Assembly (NCBI GenBank): GCA_030323885.1 | Contig: CM059187.1 | Span: 85,760,614-85,824,613 of the forward strand | DNA from: Branchipolynoe longqiensis | Taxonomy: Eukaryota > Annelida > Polychaeta > Phyllodocida > Polynoidae | Direction of reading: 5' to 3' | DNA: 64,000 nt | The notes under the pieces: model-generated | Seen by the model: the letters and a program-made list of their open reading frames with translations, nothing else | Databases searched by the model: none | What the model was told of the DNA's origin: nothing | Program-made: the position numbers and the translations under genes | Shown here: positions 43,088-54,224 of the stretch, in pieces | How positions within the stretch are numbered: position 1 is the stretch's first letter | How the letters are laid out: each line of letters opens with the position of its first letter

Positions 43088-43215
43088 AACTGATGAACTG
43101 TGTGGATGCCTGGATGCTGATTGTGAAGACTGATGTACTTACACCAATACAATGTTACTGATGGTGAAGACATAATGCACTTACACCAATACATTGTTGC
43201 GTTGCTTGCCTTCAC

Positions 43216-44205
43216 TTAAAGTTGCATGGTCCGATGGCGTTTGAATTTTTGTCTTATTTTTTAGATAAATATATCAAAGTGATCATTATGAGCTACTAAT
43301 CATTAGTCTGGAGTCATTTTGATGAAAAATGACTAGTTTTGAAGCAATTTGAGCTGAACGAACCCAAAATAATTTCGACAAGCTTGCCAAAACTCCTGTG
43401 GCTATCACATAGATGGTCATCTCGCGGATACCAGGTGACAGGGCTGTATGTAGGTATTTCTGTTTAGGGTGCCACACAGTCTGTTTAATAAAAATCTAAA
43501 CAGAATTAAATAATGTCATACTGAGAAGCATATTAATCATGGCATAATATACAGAACTATGTAATGTTTATATTGATTTAAAAAAAGTAATTCCCAGCCA
43601 TGCTTTATTCACTGAATAATTAGTGTACAATATTTGTGTGGCATCCAGACACCACTGGTTTCATCTGTGATGGAAATTTGTAATGTTATTTCTGAAGACA
43701 TCAAATAATTTTAAAAGAATTTAAACATGCATACATGTTACGAAATACTTCCTTCTGATTTGGGAATTGTTTTGTTTGATATATCAATAAATTTCATATA
43801 AATAAATAATATATATATAAATTTCACAATTTAAATTACCCAAATTGAATAATTATATTTATAGAATTGACCAAACAGCATTGAATATCCAACATGGAGG
43901 GCGGGCAACATCCACCTCATTTCCCCTTCTCCTCTATGACCCTGCCCAGTAGGCCTACTTGCTTGGGGGGGGGGGGGCTAATGAGGTAACGAGTTTGGCC
44001 TAATTGGTTAATGGCCTCCCTGCATAATGTGTGTTTCAAGCTGAGTGTTCAAAGGGGTGAGGTTATAAATTCACTGGTTATTCTGTTTATGCTGTCCCAA
44101 ATCATTAGCTAATACAACAGAATCTAAGTTGGATATATAGGATCAAATGTAAGTAGTTGTTTTAATTTTGACAAAATTATATTTCATCGGACCATGCAAT
44201 TTTAA
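43216..44205 (-). mobile_element. TTAAAGTTGCATAGTCC MITE, reverse, enlarged to 990 bp
   Basis: TTAAAGTTGCATGGTCCGATG at the left and CATCGGACCATGCAATTTTA at the right are intact TIRs. The outer 200-270 bp on each side match the family in reverse. The middle 500-600 bp is unrelated, AT-rich, with a G run at 43966-43978, and may be a later insertion. Confidence 0.75.
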
Positions 44206-44876
44206 GTGGAGCTCGAGCCTACACTCTCGCCATTTCCGGGATAGCACCAGAGCCATTTGTATGTCCAGACACCCAGGTGCAATCACCTATCTATGTATGT
44301 GGCATTTCATCTTGGGAGTTTATTGTACCTCACTTCACTCATAATGTTCTCCGCTAATATCGCTCTCAGAATGTTGGCGTGCTTGCCAAGATAAATCTGA
44401 CATATTTCCACCTTATTTATTTCCAGAATTAAGCATTTAACAAAAGGTTACTTCAAGCTAATGTGAGCTGTGTTCAATTATATGTTATGCACTGGCAATA
44501 TCTACTCTCATTTCAGGATACGTACCAACTTGTGACAGTGTAAACACTCATGGTGACTTCATAGTAATGCCACACTGAGAGACCAGGCCCCCAGTACCAT
44601 GACCCAATATCCCACTCAGTCACATTATCCTAATACTGACCTAGCCATTCCTTGCCAAATTCTCATATTGCTGAGCGTCAGGGTGTGTAGTGAAAAGTAT
44701 AAATTCTGTAAGCAATTGCTTTGACTCAAAGTCCTGACCTTCCGTACATAAAGCTACCACTCTTACCGATTCTGCTATCAAGGCCAGTCTGAAATAAATT
44801 AGTTTATAATGAGTGACCTAATGCATATATCTGAGAAAATGGCCGAAAATCAAAAGTGATGCAATATGCAACGTTA
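44206..44876 (+). mobile_element. Diverged MITE copy interrupted by a SINE
   Basis: GGCGTGCTTGCCAAGATAAA and GGTTACTTCAAGCTAATGTG at 44370-44470, and TTAGTTTATAATGAGTGACC through GATGCAATATGCAACGTTAA at 44805-44876, are the two halves of one MITE copy. The SINE lies between them. The left boundary is degraded. Confidence 0.65.
44492..44790 (-). mobile_element. tRNA-headed SINE inserted in a MITE
   Basis: The minus-strand body with CACTCATGGTGACTTCATAG and CACTCAGTCACATTATCCTA, and a degraded head at the right (GAATCGGTAAGAGTGG). It is younger than the surrounding MITE. Confidence 0.72.
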
Positions 44877-45329
44877 AGCAATATACTTATTTACACCATC
44901 CCCATGGCATCACCTCCACCAATTTGGATAAGTTGCAGCGTTATCAAAGGTCAGTTGCTTTCACACTATGTCTACGTGATGTGGGAGATTAAAAATCCCC
45001 TGGGTCAGTAAAGGTGTAGGATCAGGCTTTCCATTGACAAACTGTCTAATCGTGAAAACATGTATATTCAGACTTATCCGTGATAGGCAGTATAACTCTT
45101 CAAGGAAAGAACACCATAGCAGAGAATATACCTGCGCGCTTGTGCACTAGATGATGTTAGTGGTGGGAATTGAGGCGGAATGCTTCCTGGGGTGGCTAAT
45201 GGATGAGGTAAGGAGCGTTGCTCCAGGCTGTACATGCGCCAGGCATAAATCAATACCACCCATCCCTGTACACCAGGCTTTCCGTGTCACTGCACAAACA
45301 AACAGCATGCCGAAGTTGATACTGCACAG

Positions 45330-45800
45330 TTCAAGGAAAGTGAAAACATCACATTTTAGAAGCCAATGGATCTGCCTCGTTTTGATTCTAGATAATTATC
45401 CAATGTAGATACTGGTCATCATCATCATCATCATGTCGGTCGCGATGCGACAAAGACTGCTTTCATTACTTGACTGCCACTCTCCATCTAGCTCTCTGCT
45501 GTGAGAGATACTGGTGATGTCATGAAAAACATGCTTGCTCCATAGAAGGAAGTGTAAGTCAATTCAATAGACCCTATTTATTATTACTGTTGAAACCAAT
45601 GTTATTCAGAATGTTGATGTGTAATGGAAAATACAATTGCATGTTTTCACTTCAAATAGCTCCACAGTTAACCGTTACAAAACAAAAGAGTGGCTTCAAA
45701 GTCAAATAAGTACATCATAATGATTAATCTAATATTTTTCCCTTAAAACAATTATGGCAACAATTTAACTTTTAAAACCATCGGAGTTGTCATAATTTAT
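45330..45800 (+). mobile_element. Diverged MITE copy split by a LINE-A tail
   Basis: GAAAACATCACATTTTAGAA and TTTTGATTCTAGATAATTAT at the left and GTCAATTCAATAGACCCTAT and AACTTTTAAAACCATCGGAG at the right match the MITE family. A 89-bp LINE fragment interrupts it. Confidence 0.65.
45417..45505 (-). mobile_element. Very short LINE-A 3' insertion with 10-bp target duplication
   Basis: (CAT)n then GTCGGTCGCGATGCGACAAA up to GCTCTCTGCTGTGAG. AGATACTGGT flanks it at 45407-45416 and 45506-45515. Confidence 0.9.
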
Positions 45801-46507
45801 TTCTACTATTTTAAGCATTCTCATCATTGAGAATATTTGTTTATCTGTTAGTTAATTTTCCAAATAGCCCGGAAATTGATCATGGTTTCAAACGTGTGAA
45901 ATAAATGCAAGTATGTATACTTGATGTCATGTTGTTCAACTCTTAGTTGTTCAGCGCACTGTCCGTTGATTTTAAGTGTTTCCACGTTTTTCAACGTTTT
46001 CAAAAAAAATATAGGAAGATGATTGTTAGAATGTACATTATTTTAGTTTGAAGTAAGGTTTTATAAAGAACAGCCAACTGTGGATATATTAAGTGCACCA
46101 GGATCTAAGTGTAAGATCGAATGTAGTAAACTGTTTTAGTTTCGTAAAATTGATGCTCTCATATATCTGACATGGGGCTTACATTGGGATTTTCATGTAA
46201 TAGGCAGATGGAATATAATGATATTGTAATCAAACGCGAGGGAATAAAATACAATACAACTGTATATCTGCATATAGGACTTACATATTTTTGTTAATAG
46301 TCTCATTTAGTTTTTTAAATGATTTCTTGTATCATTACTATGCGGAAATGGCTGACCAATAAATATGTAATTAATTCAGAGTAGTTTGTCTTTCCTAACT
46401 AAATTTCCTACCGATGCTCAAACATTCAAACTTAACAATTAGTGTACCACGAATGGTTAGGGGACATGTCGTAATGTCATTTGATATGCAGCTGCGTATT
46501 TGCGTTA
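45801..46507. other. AT-rich spacer, no gene
   Basis: A possible MITE remnant at 46090-46170 (GGATCTAAGTGTAAGATCGA). Otherwise featureless. Confidence 0.4.
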
Positions 46508-46522
46508 TACCCCTGTCACATT

Positions 46523-46800
46523 GGTCGTAATGCGAGCATTGCGCTTGATGCGTGGAGAGGAAGAGACCCTCCCCCCGCCTCCCCGGTCGTCGCGCAGCAT
46601 TCGCACCTCGCGCGACGTCTGCCTCTCACCCCTCTGTCCTCCCCCTCCCCCGGCCTGCTGCTTTCGTACCTCACCTGTCACCGCCCCCCTGCCTCCCTTA
46701 TAAGGCCGTCCGCCGGCCTCCCTCAGCCACTCGCCTTCCTGCCCTCCTCCGCGCTCTGCCTTTTTCCTCCACCCACCCACCCATCTCTCTTCAAGTCTCC
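46523..46800 (+). mobile_element. Isolated A arm of the split-repeat element
   Basis: Starts at exactly the same base as A1 and A2 (GGTCGTAATGCGAGCATTGC) and keeps CCCTTATAAGGCCG. It diverges more strongly after 46615 and is followed by the CCACCCACCCACCCAT linker seen after A2. No B arm follows, so this is a truncated A2-linker remnant. The overlapping frames are noncoding. Confidence 0.75.
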
Positions 46801-46937
46801 TCTTCCTCCTCGCCGGCGCGCTGCCAATGCACAAAATCACTTTTATTCGTCAAGAAACGTCAAACGCTTCAGCGTCAGTGCAACGTATTGGTAGCATGCG
46901 GCTGACGTTGTGTGGAAAAAAAAAAAAAAGTTTGGCG

Positions 46938-46992
46938 CGCCGTCCTGATATGACCTTAGATGTAGCTAGGACATAAAACAACAAAGCAACAG
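46938..46992 (+). repeat. SINE tail fragment
   Basis: CCGTCCTGATATGACCTTAG and AGGACATAAAACAACAAAGC. Confidence 0.7.
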
Positions 46993-47435
46993 TTTGGCTC
47001 AACGACCCTCACGCGCGCGCAGCGTGTGCCTAACGTTATTCCAGCGATGTCGACGTGCTTCGGAAGTCGACATAATGTTGGTACCCGCGCGTTGTCGCGG
47101 GTTGTCAGTCGTTGAATGTTTTGTGCAAGCACAAAACTTCGCCGATCCGATGATGCGCACCGCCGACCCTCGTTGACCGTCGCCGTCCATCAACGAATAC
47201 CAACGTGCGCCTAACGCGCGCATAATGCTTCCTGATGTTTCCCGACATTCTGCCAAAAAATCAGATACGTCGACGCGCGTTGGCGAGAAGCGTCATAATG
47301 TGACAGCCCCATATGCTGTAGTTTTGGATGCTTACGTCATCACAACATCTAAGGTCATATCAGCGATATATGGAAGCTTGGCCCTTGGTTCTGACTTTTC
47401 AGCTTTAAGGCAAAGTCAAGTCACAAAGTGAGCGT

Positions 47436-47563
47436 TGACACCAGCTCACCAGCTCACCTGCTCACCTGATCACCTCATCACCTGATCACCTGATCACCTG
47501 CTCACCTGATCACCAGCTCGTCTGCTCACCTGCTCACCTGCTCACCTGCTCACCTGTTCAATG
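47436..47563. repeat. 8-bp minisatellite CACCTGAT/CACCTGCT
   Basis: Consecutive octamers CACCTGAT, CACCTGCT and CACCTCAT, with CACCAGCT and CGTCTGCT variants, run for about 16 units. Confidence 0.93.
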
Positions 47564-48177
47564 TTTGGTGAGCAGGCTTCCTCAATATACCCTGGACAAG
47601 CCGATGTTATTTGTAGCCGCAAGGTGTCAGCACATTACCACAACGTCCACAATGCGAGCATCGTACTCGCCCTTGGTACCGGTTTAACACACCAGATGGC
47701 GTGGCCGGGAGTAAGCCGCCCCGCGTTCCTGCTGCGTGAACAATACGTGTACAGCTTATCTGTTGGATTTGGGAATATGCGCATTCGCTGCATTTAAATG
47801 ACAAGAAAAAAAAACACTCAGAAGCAGTGGTGACCTACTCATATGTATCTCCATATGACAGCTCGGGCTGACACACAACTAGTTCTTGCGCATGTTATTA
47901 GTTTATGTCTGTCGCTGCTGATTACTGACAGGGACACATTAGTCATTAGTAGTGACGTAGCATCTGACTGAGCCAAATGTTGCAGCTTGATGGCACTAAC
48001 CAAAACAAACGTGAGCAATGGGGAGAAGAAGAAGAAGAAGAAGAAGAAGAAGAAGAAAAAGAAAAAAGGGATTACTGCTGGGAACTGCTTCGTGATGCAT
48101 TCGAGTCCCGCTGGGTTTGTTTTAGGCTTTGCGCAAAATGTTCTATTCCCCCGACCACACCCCACCCAGACAATACT
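47564..48177. other. Spacer with (GAA)n at 48027-48068
   Basis: A GAAGAAGAAGAAG run and adjacent A-rich tract; otherwise unique sequence. Frames through the repeat are E/K-rich artefacts. Confidence 0.55.
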
Positions 48178-48509
48178 GCCCCTGTCACACATCACCGGAT
48201 TGGAGTAAACGGAAAGAAACCGAACAAATTCTGTTGATAGTCCGGTTTGTGTCCATACAAGTTTTGAACATGCGCAAAACTTGGAACGGATCCCGCCGGA
48301 TTGATGTCTATGGTTCTTGTCCTGTTTGAGTTTGTTTTGTCCATTGGCTATCCGTTCATGTCCTTTTCATGTCCGTTCGTCCAGCAGCCTGTGACCCGAT
48401 ATTGCAACATTTTGACACATTTTAATACATTTTGATACTTATGACGCCCCAACACCACCGGACTAGACAATTCTGTCCATTCCTCAATCCGGTGATGTGT
48501 GACAGGGGC
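48178..48509 (+). mobile_element. Foldback/MITE with 25-bp perfect TIRs
   Basis: GCCCCTGTCACACATCACCG plus GATTG at 48178-48202 is the exact reverse complement of 48485-48509. CAAGTTTTGAACATGCGCAA plus AACTTG at 48258-48283 is the internal palindromic core. Noncoding. Confidence 0.9.
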
Positions 48510-48853
48510 TTACACGAGAGCTGGTGCCTTCTCATTGTTCCTGCGCCTGCTTTTTGGGGTGTTATTTTTCAGCACTTAAAAAATCTCCCATGGAGCAGAC
48601 ACTCTGCCTGAAAACAATGGTCCCTAGTTCCCCTGGCAGTGACTTCGGCTGTGTTTAGTGGTTGTATGGTATGGATTTCCAGTGTTTGAGTAGACGGGTA
48701 CGTTTATGTATGTTCATAGTGAGTTTGTTGCAGGTGGTTGGTTTGATTCGCGATTGGTTTCAATATATTCAATGAAATTATTGGAATGCATTTGCAGACA
48801 TAAACCGTGAAGTGTTCTGGATTAGTGTAGGCCCTAATTAACAATGCCCACCT

Positions 48854-49253
48854 AAAGCTCCTTTCACACCTCACCGGATTGAGGAAACGGAAAGAAACCG
48901 AACAAAGTCCATTGATATCCGGCAAAGTATGGTTTGTGTCCATTGCATATCCATTGCATATATGTTGATATCCGCTGATATCCGGCCCGATCCATTACAC
49001 ATGTTGAACATGCACAAAACTTGGAACAGATGCCGCCAGATTGATGTCTATGGTTTTTGACCGGTTTGAGTTTGTTTCGTCTGTTGCCTATCCATTCATG
49101 TCCGTTTCATGTCCATTCGTCTGGAGTCCTTTGACCCGATCTTGCAACATTTTGACACATTTTAACACATTTATATACTTATCACACCCAAACACCATTG
49201 CACTAGACAACTATGTCCATTGCTCAATCCGGCGAGGTGTGACAGGGGCTTAA
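48854..49253 (+). mobile_element. Foldback/MITE, second copy
   Basis: The left end AAGCTCCTTTCACACCTCAC and right end GGCGAGGTGTGACAGGGGCT are imperfect inverted repeats. The internal GTTGAACATGCACAAAACTTGG matches 48.26 kb. A right TTAA-like flank and left CTAA hint at a TTAA target. Confidence 0.85.
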
Positions 49254-49378
49254 GACATGCTTATTGTTTGTATTTTAGTATTGTTGTTGATGTCCCGCAA
49301 CATAGCAGCAGGAGTTACAATTAGTCTTTAATTAAGGCACCCATCGCAGCTTTATAGCTGAGATGTCTGACCAAACAC

Positions 49379-49729
49379 TTAAGGCTGCATGGTCCGATGA
49401 AAACATCAAATTTCCAAAACCAAAAACCTTATCTAGATTTGATTCGACATATTCAACTTAGACACTGATGCACTTATTAAGCATTTGTTGCTGATTGAAG
49501 GACATAATAAGTCAATTAATAGAACTCGTTACTACTGAAGTCTATGGTGTCAGAGTTTTGGTGTGCTTGCCAAAATTATGTTGGCATGTTTTGACATCAA
49601 ATATCTCCAAACTTAGCCATTTAAAATTAAAGTTACTTCTAACTAAAGTAAAGTAGTTTATAACAATTAGTATAATATTTATCTCAGAAAATAGCAAAAA
49701 CTCAAAAGCATCGGACTATTCAACTTTAA
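49379..49729 (+). mobile_element. TTAAAGTTGCATAGTCC MITE, full copy
   Basis: 351 bp between TTAAGGCTGCATGGTCCGATG and CATCGGACTATTCAACTTTAA. Confidence 0.9.
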
Positions 49730-49817
49730 TCATACCATATCATTGGGACACAGAGCAGCAATTTCTCACCCATCTTAGTAATGCTGAAGATAGGAAACGG
49801 TGACCGAATATATATAC

Positions 49818-49872
49818 CCTTAGATATAACCTTAGATGGTGCCAGGATGTAAAACCCTAACAAATTAGCAGA
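49818..49872 (+). repeat. SINE tail fragment
   Basis: AACCTTAGATGGTGCCAGGA and TGTAAAACCCTAACAA. Confidence 0.6.
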
Positions 49873-50031
49873 CAGTAATGCCAAGTGGCAGAAAATGTAG
49901 TGAAAAGTTGCAATTCAAAGTATGTCCTTACTCTCAGGCGGAGATCCTACATGTGACTTTCCGCAGGGAAAGAAGATCTCCCAAACATCAGGCAATCCCA
50001 TCAAGGGCAATTGAACGTGAATTCACTTCAC

Positions 50032-50385
50032 TTAAAGCTGCATAGCCCGATGAAAACATCAAATTTTCAAAACCAAAACAATTATCTAGATTTGATTCTA
50101 CATATCTACCTTAGATACGGATGCATTTATTAAACATTTAGCTGCATATAGAAGGGACAACTGGGTCAATTGATAGAACCTGTTACTGCAAAAGCCTATG
50201 GTGGTAGAGTTTTGGCAAGCTTGCCTAAATTAATTTAGCATGTTTCCATTTCAAATATCTCAAAAGTTTGCAATTTAAAATAAAAGTTACTTCAAACTAA
50301 AGTAAGGTAGATTATAATGAACAACCTAATATGTTTATCTCAGAAAATGAGAGAAACTCAAATCCATCGGACTAGGCAACTTTAA
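50032..50385 (+). mobile_element. TTAAAGTTGCATAGTCC MITE, full copy
   Basis: 354 bp between TTAAAGCTGCATAGCCCGATG and CATCGGACTAGGCAACTTTAA. Confidence 0.9.
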
Positions 50386-51371
50386 TGCCCAATAATTGTC
50401 AGGCCAACTTGGCGCTTTCTGAAAGCGATATGAATATGCAAACTATTGCCTAATCTGATTTGGAAATGTCAACGATGCCAAAGTTGGTCATTTGTATGCG
50501 TTAAAAATAAAAATTGATGATCATGACAAACTGACTTCCGAATTACTCTTCAATTTGAAGATAACGTCCATGAACAATCACCGTATGGACTCTGCATGCA
50601 GTGCGTGTAGGGTTCTCCTAAATCTGTCCTCTCTTGTGTTCAATTTGTATGCGACTAATTGGAACTGAATTTGTGATGGTTCTCAGAAAATAATCGAAAA
50701 AGATGACACAAATATGAATCTGCACAAATGTCATGTAAATTCATGCGAATCCGCGAATTATTGCCTCTTATTTAATCCATGGTGGAGGCATCTGCTTTGC
50801 TGAATCCTCATTGAACATAATGTATATCCTCTATATAAAGTTCACTCATTTTAGGATATTGTGAGAGGCACATGTATTTTGAGCGGTTAACACATCGGTA
50901 TTATATTTATAAGTAATTTTGGAGGATTTATTAGATCTCTAAGTAATTTTGGAGGATCTAATACTAGAAATACAGGGGTTATACTTTGAAATGAACATCC
51001 AGCCTTACATAAATGGTGGTATCGCTTTCCGTGCATGGAACCCTCATTATTATTATACCTCAAAGGTCACCTATGCCAACAACAACGATCATGCTCATTG
51101 TGAGAAGATTGAGGAGAATACTAATATAGAACACTTTTCCGGTATTATATCTCAAATGTCAATTCTATGTCAACAACAAAGAATGTTGACAACTTTGGAC
51201 GGCCCCTGACATACTTGTGCTTTTGAGAAGAATGGCGTCGCCAGCTTTGGACCGCGGTCATTTACATGCAGCTATATAACGAAATAGCAAAATAGCAAAA
51301 TAGCAAAATAGCGAATGGTAGACAGGAAGTGTGAACACTTATTTGTCTCTCATTTTTGCTTGAGTGCAAGT
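50386..51371. other. Spacer, no recognised gene
   Basis: The plus frame 50949-51209 (86 codons) has no recognisable domain and consists partly of two loosely repeated blocks (ATACCTCAAAGGTCACCTAT and ATATCTCAAATGTCAATTCT). ATAGCAAAATAGCAAAATAG is a short tandem repeat near 51289. Confidence 0.4.
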
Positions 51372-51690
51372 AAATAAGCAACACAAGGAATAATTAGTAG
51401 CATGTGGTGAAATAGGGGTCAAATTTGCCTGGATCATCAGCCCATGCTTTTTCTAATCTATTCTTGAATGAATTTATTGACTCGGCATTAATAACATATT
51501 GTGGGAGACTGTTCCATATATTTATGATCCTGTTTGAGAAACTGTGGTGCCGGCTTTTGCAAGTTACCAGCGGCACTCTCTCGGGGAGCAAATAGAGGTT
51601 TCACACTGGCAAGAACATGGCAAGACAGGCGCAAAACTATTTGTCCCTGCTGTGGCTGGTCGGGAGATGTTGGGAGTTCCATACATCAAC
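51372..51690 (-). mobile_element. LINE C-terminal fragment
   Basis: The minus frame 51591-51394 reads RHHSFSNRIINIWNSLPQYV and INAESINSFKNRLEKAW, the typical C-terminus of LINE ORF2 proteins (SFSxRxxxxWNSLP, then SFKxxL). Another frame of the upstream part carries LSCHVLASVKPLFAPRES. No RT core is present. Confidence 0.7.
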
Positions 51691-52670
51691 CGCCCTTAAT
51701 GCTGCCACAGTGACATGGTTTTCTGTTTAGGGTTTGCTCCCTTAGCCTTCGGTTCTGTCAAGAACCTGTACCACAAGGCAGTGGTTTACAACTCTGCAAG
51801 GCAGGGGCGTCAAACTCCCTGAGGTAATGCTTGATGTTACCACAATAAGGGCACACTGATTACAGAGCCTGGGTGCACACGGAGAGTGACCCGTTGGAAG
51901 AAGTAAGTCTACTTTGCATCATCTGGACCTGTCTTAGCGATACCAGGGCCGCATTCGAGGTACGCTTCGGAGGTGCCTCGGAGATATTCCTGATGTCATG
52001 CTAGTTTGAACAACTTTACTTGGCAGATGCCTCGAAAATGGGGGCTTCCATAGGGTGCATCCATTTGCAAATGAAAAGAAGAGCTCTGATTGGCTGAAAT
52101 GACTGAATTTGTGGCCATTTTCGAGGTACTTTTTGTCTCCTATCTGAAAAGGGAAATGTCTCCGAGACAACTTGGAGGCATACCCTGAACGCAAATAGGA
52201 AAACAAGACGTCTCGCAGTCGACTCGGAGGCATATCCTGAACGCGGCCCCATTAACTGCACACTGAATCAATGTAGACTAATTTATTTAAAGATAGTTGA
52301 TGTCCCACCATGAAGGAGGGCACATATATATGTCTGGTACAAGTAACAATGCAACTAACATAAAGCATGTATGGTATGAGTTCAATCATTTTTTATTAAT
52401 ATATATGTTTTATGCATACATGTCAAGTTGGCCTTCCTCTGAATTTATCTGGCTAGTTCTATTTTTTGCCACAGTTAAGAAAAAAAGAATATATGAACAT
52501 TGTCATGGCCGTATAAAGCGTATGACAGGTGGAAGGGGGGGTTGTCAGTAAAGTGTGTCTTTTAGCATTCAATAAAATTATATGTTCCAGTGATATTTGT
52601 TGTACTGTAGTAGACTTCTGGCAAGGAACCACATAGAGAGCTACGTGTGGATAGGGTGATTACATCGGGG
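51691..52670. other. Spacer, no gene
   Basis: A region at 51940-52250 contains loosely repeated GAGGTACGCTTCGGAGG, CGAGGTACTTTTTG and CGGAGGCATATCCTGAACGC blocks, suggesting a foldback-like element of uncertain limits. The rest is AT-rich. Confidence 0.4.
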
Positions 52671-52671
52671 A

Positions 52672-52775
52672 GCTTTGATAGTGTAATGGTTAGCACAGTG
52701 GCCCCAGCATGGCAAGAGATATGGGTTCGAATCCTGTACTAGGCATAATATTTCCCATTTTCCCCACCTCCATGG
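52672..52775 (+). repeat. SINE-B head fragment (tRNA-like)
   Basis: GATAGTGTAATGGTTAGCAC and TATGGGTTCGAATCCTGTAC followed by TATTTCCCATTTTCC, matching the SINE-B head. Confidence 0.65.
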
Positions 52776-53340
52776 TAGTACATTAGTTAATTAAGAGAGT
52801 ATTTTCAATTGCGTCCAATTGGTGTACCTCATTCCAATTTTCCTTGCCCTATCCTAGTAATGCCGAACACCAGGCTATGTCGTGACACATTTCAATTTCT
52901 AAGTTATTAGCTTCTCTCAACCACGGTTCAAACATGGGGGTTTGAATCCCATTGTAGAATCTAATGCTCGGATCTGTGGCTGTGTACGTAGGCTATGAGG
53001 AAAACAATACAGACAAAGAGAAAGGAAGAGAGTAAAGTATAAGAGAGAGAGAGTCCAGCCCTCTGAGTTATTGTGATATAGTTACATGGGTTCATGGTAG
53101 AGTATCATACCACCTCCTTCCAGCAATGGGAATCGAGCATTGCTGGTCTTACCAATAGGAATCGAGCATTCTTGGTCTCCATGGATACCAGTGATCTGCC
53201 CACCACCCCTTGGCCACCACCAACCATGACCTTTTGGGTGTGGTGACCCCGACCCCAGCAGAAGGGCTAGACCCTGAGTGCAATCACACCCAGACCTGCC
53301 ATCACCACTATGTCTATTTACATCCCACTCAGGCACCAAC
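52776..53340. other. Spacer, no gene
   Basis: Contains a diverged SINE-like stretch near 52840-52960. Nothing else is supported. Confidence 0.4.
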
Positions 53341-53347
53341 GACTCAT

Positions 53348-53351
53348 ATAG

Positions 53352-53382
<31 letters not shown>

Positions 53383-53576
53383 CTGGTTACGTACACCGAT
53401 CAGTAGTAGAACATTTGCATTCACCCGCTGCTGAATATCAGCATATTTTACACCATCACCTCCCAAAATATCAGAGTCTGTAGTAAAATATCGACAACTT
53501 AAGACGGTCTCTTATAAGACCTATCGTATTGCTGATATCGACCAGGGTGATTACCGCCATACTCTTTCTATCTCTT

Positions 53577-53614
<38 letters not shown>

Positions 53615-53615
53615 C
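53348..53615. repeat. (TA)n and (TC)n microsatellites
   Basis: TA dinucleotides at 53350-53379. TCTCTC followed by TATATA at 53571-53613. Confidence 0.9.
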
Positions 53616-54200
53616 CGTATTTGTCCCAATAGACGCGGACTGCGCGAGTGCAGAAACATGGATGCACATCTATTTATTTTCCGTGGGTGCAAAGTAATTT
53701 TTTCCGATCGTACACAATTTTCAAGTGGGCATGGTCAAAGTTAACGAATTTCATGGATTTGTTGTTGTTGTGCCTCTGAAATAAAGTCGGATTGTCCCAT
53801 TTTATGTGCATTCAGTCTGAATATGAACGTACATTTTTTTTTTTTGTGTGCCTCTGAAATAAAGTGGGATTGTCTTATTTTATGTGCATTCAGTCTGAAT
53901 ATGATCGGAAATTTGTGCGTGCTTTCAATTTTGAAATAGGGGGTGTGCTTCTATTGGGTAGCATGCTTCTTTTGGGACATATACAGTATGTTGTATATAT
54001 ACAGAATATGTATAGTTATGCATTATCTATACATCATATATACATGTGTTGTACAGCACACAAATACATAGACTGCACATACATGTATGTGCTGTTTATA
54101 TATATGGAGCACTCATATATAGACAAGTTCAGCATATTCAACACACTTATATATATATGGGTGTTATTTGTATTCAACATGGCTATACTGCCATATGCAG
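53616..54200. other. AT-rich spacer with short direct repeat
   Basis: GTGCCTCTGAAATAAAGTCG and GTGCCTCTGAAATAAAGTGG, each followed by ATTGTC and TTTTATGTGCATTCAGTCTG, occur at 53770 and 53848, a direct repeat of about 78 bp spacing. Confidence 0.6.
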
Positions 54201-54224
54201 GTGCACTAGAACCCACCCCATCCC

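Larger units (their letters stand above)
46508..47316. mobile_element. Foldback element, GC-rich member, carrying an A-arm insertion
   Basis: TATACCCCTGTCACATT at the left is mirrored by AATGTGACAGCCCCATA at the right. The interior contains GTTTTGTGCAAGCACAAAAC at 47118-47137, the palindromic core also present in the elements at 48.2, 48.9 and 55.7 kb. The arms are rich in CGCG and CGTCGAC. An A-arm of the 15-kb element starts at 46523. Boundaries are moderately certain. Confidence 0.5.

Noticed and set aside
47977..48237. Glu/Lys-rich ORF
   Set aside because: Runs through a (GAA)n microsatellite; unrelated sequences on either side.
50949..51209. 86-codon plus ORF as a host exon
   Set aside because: No recognisable domain; contains internal loose repeats and no clear splice context.
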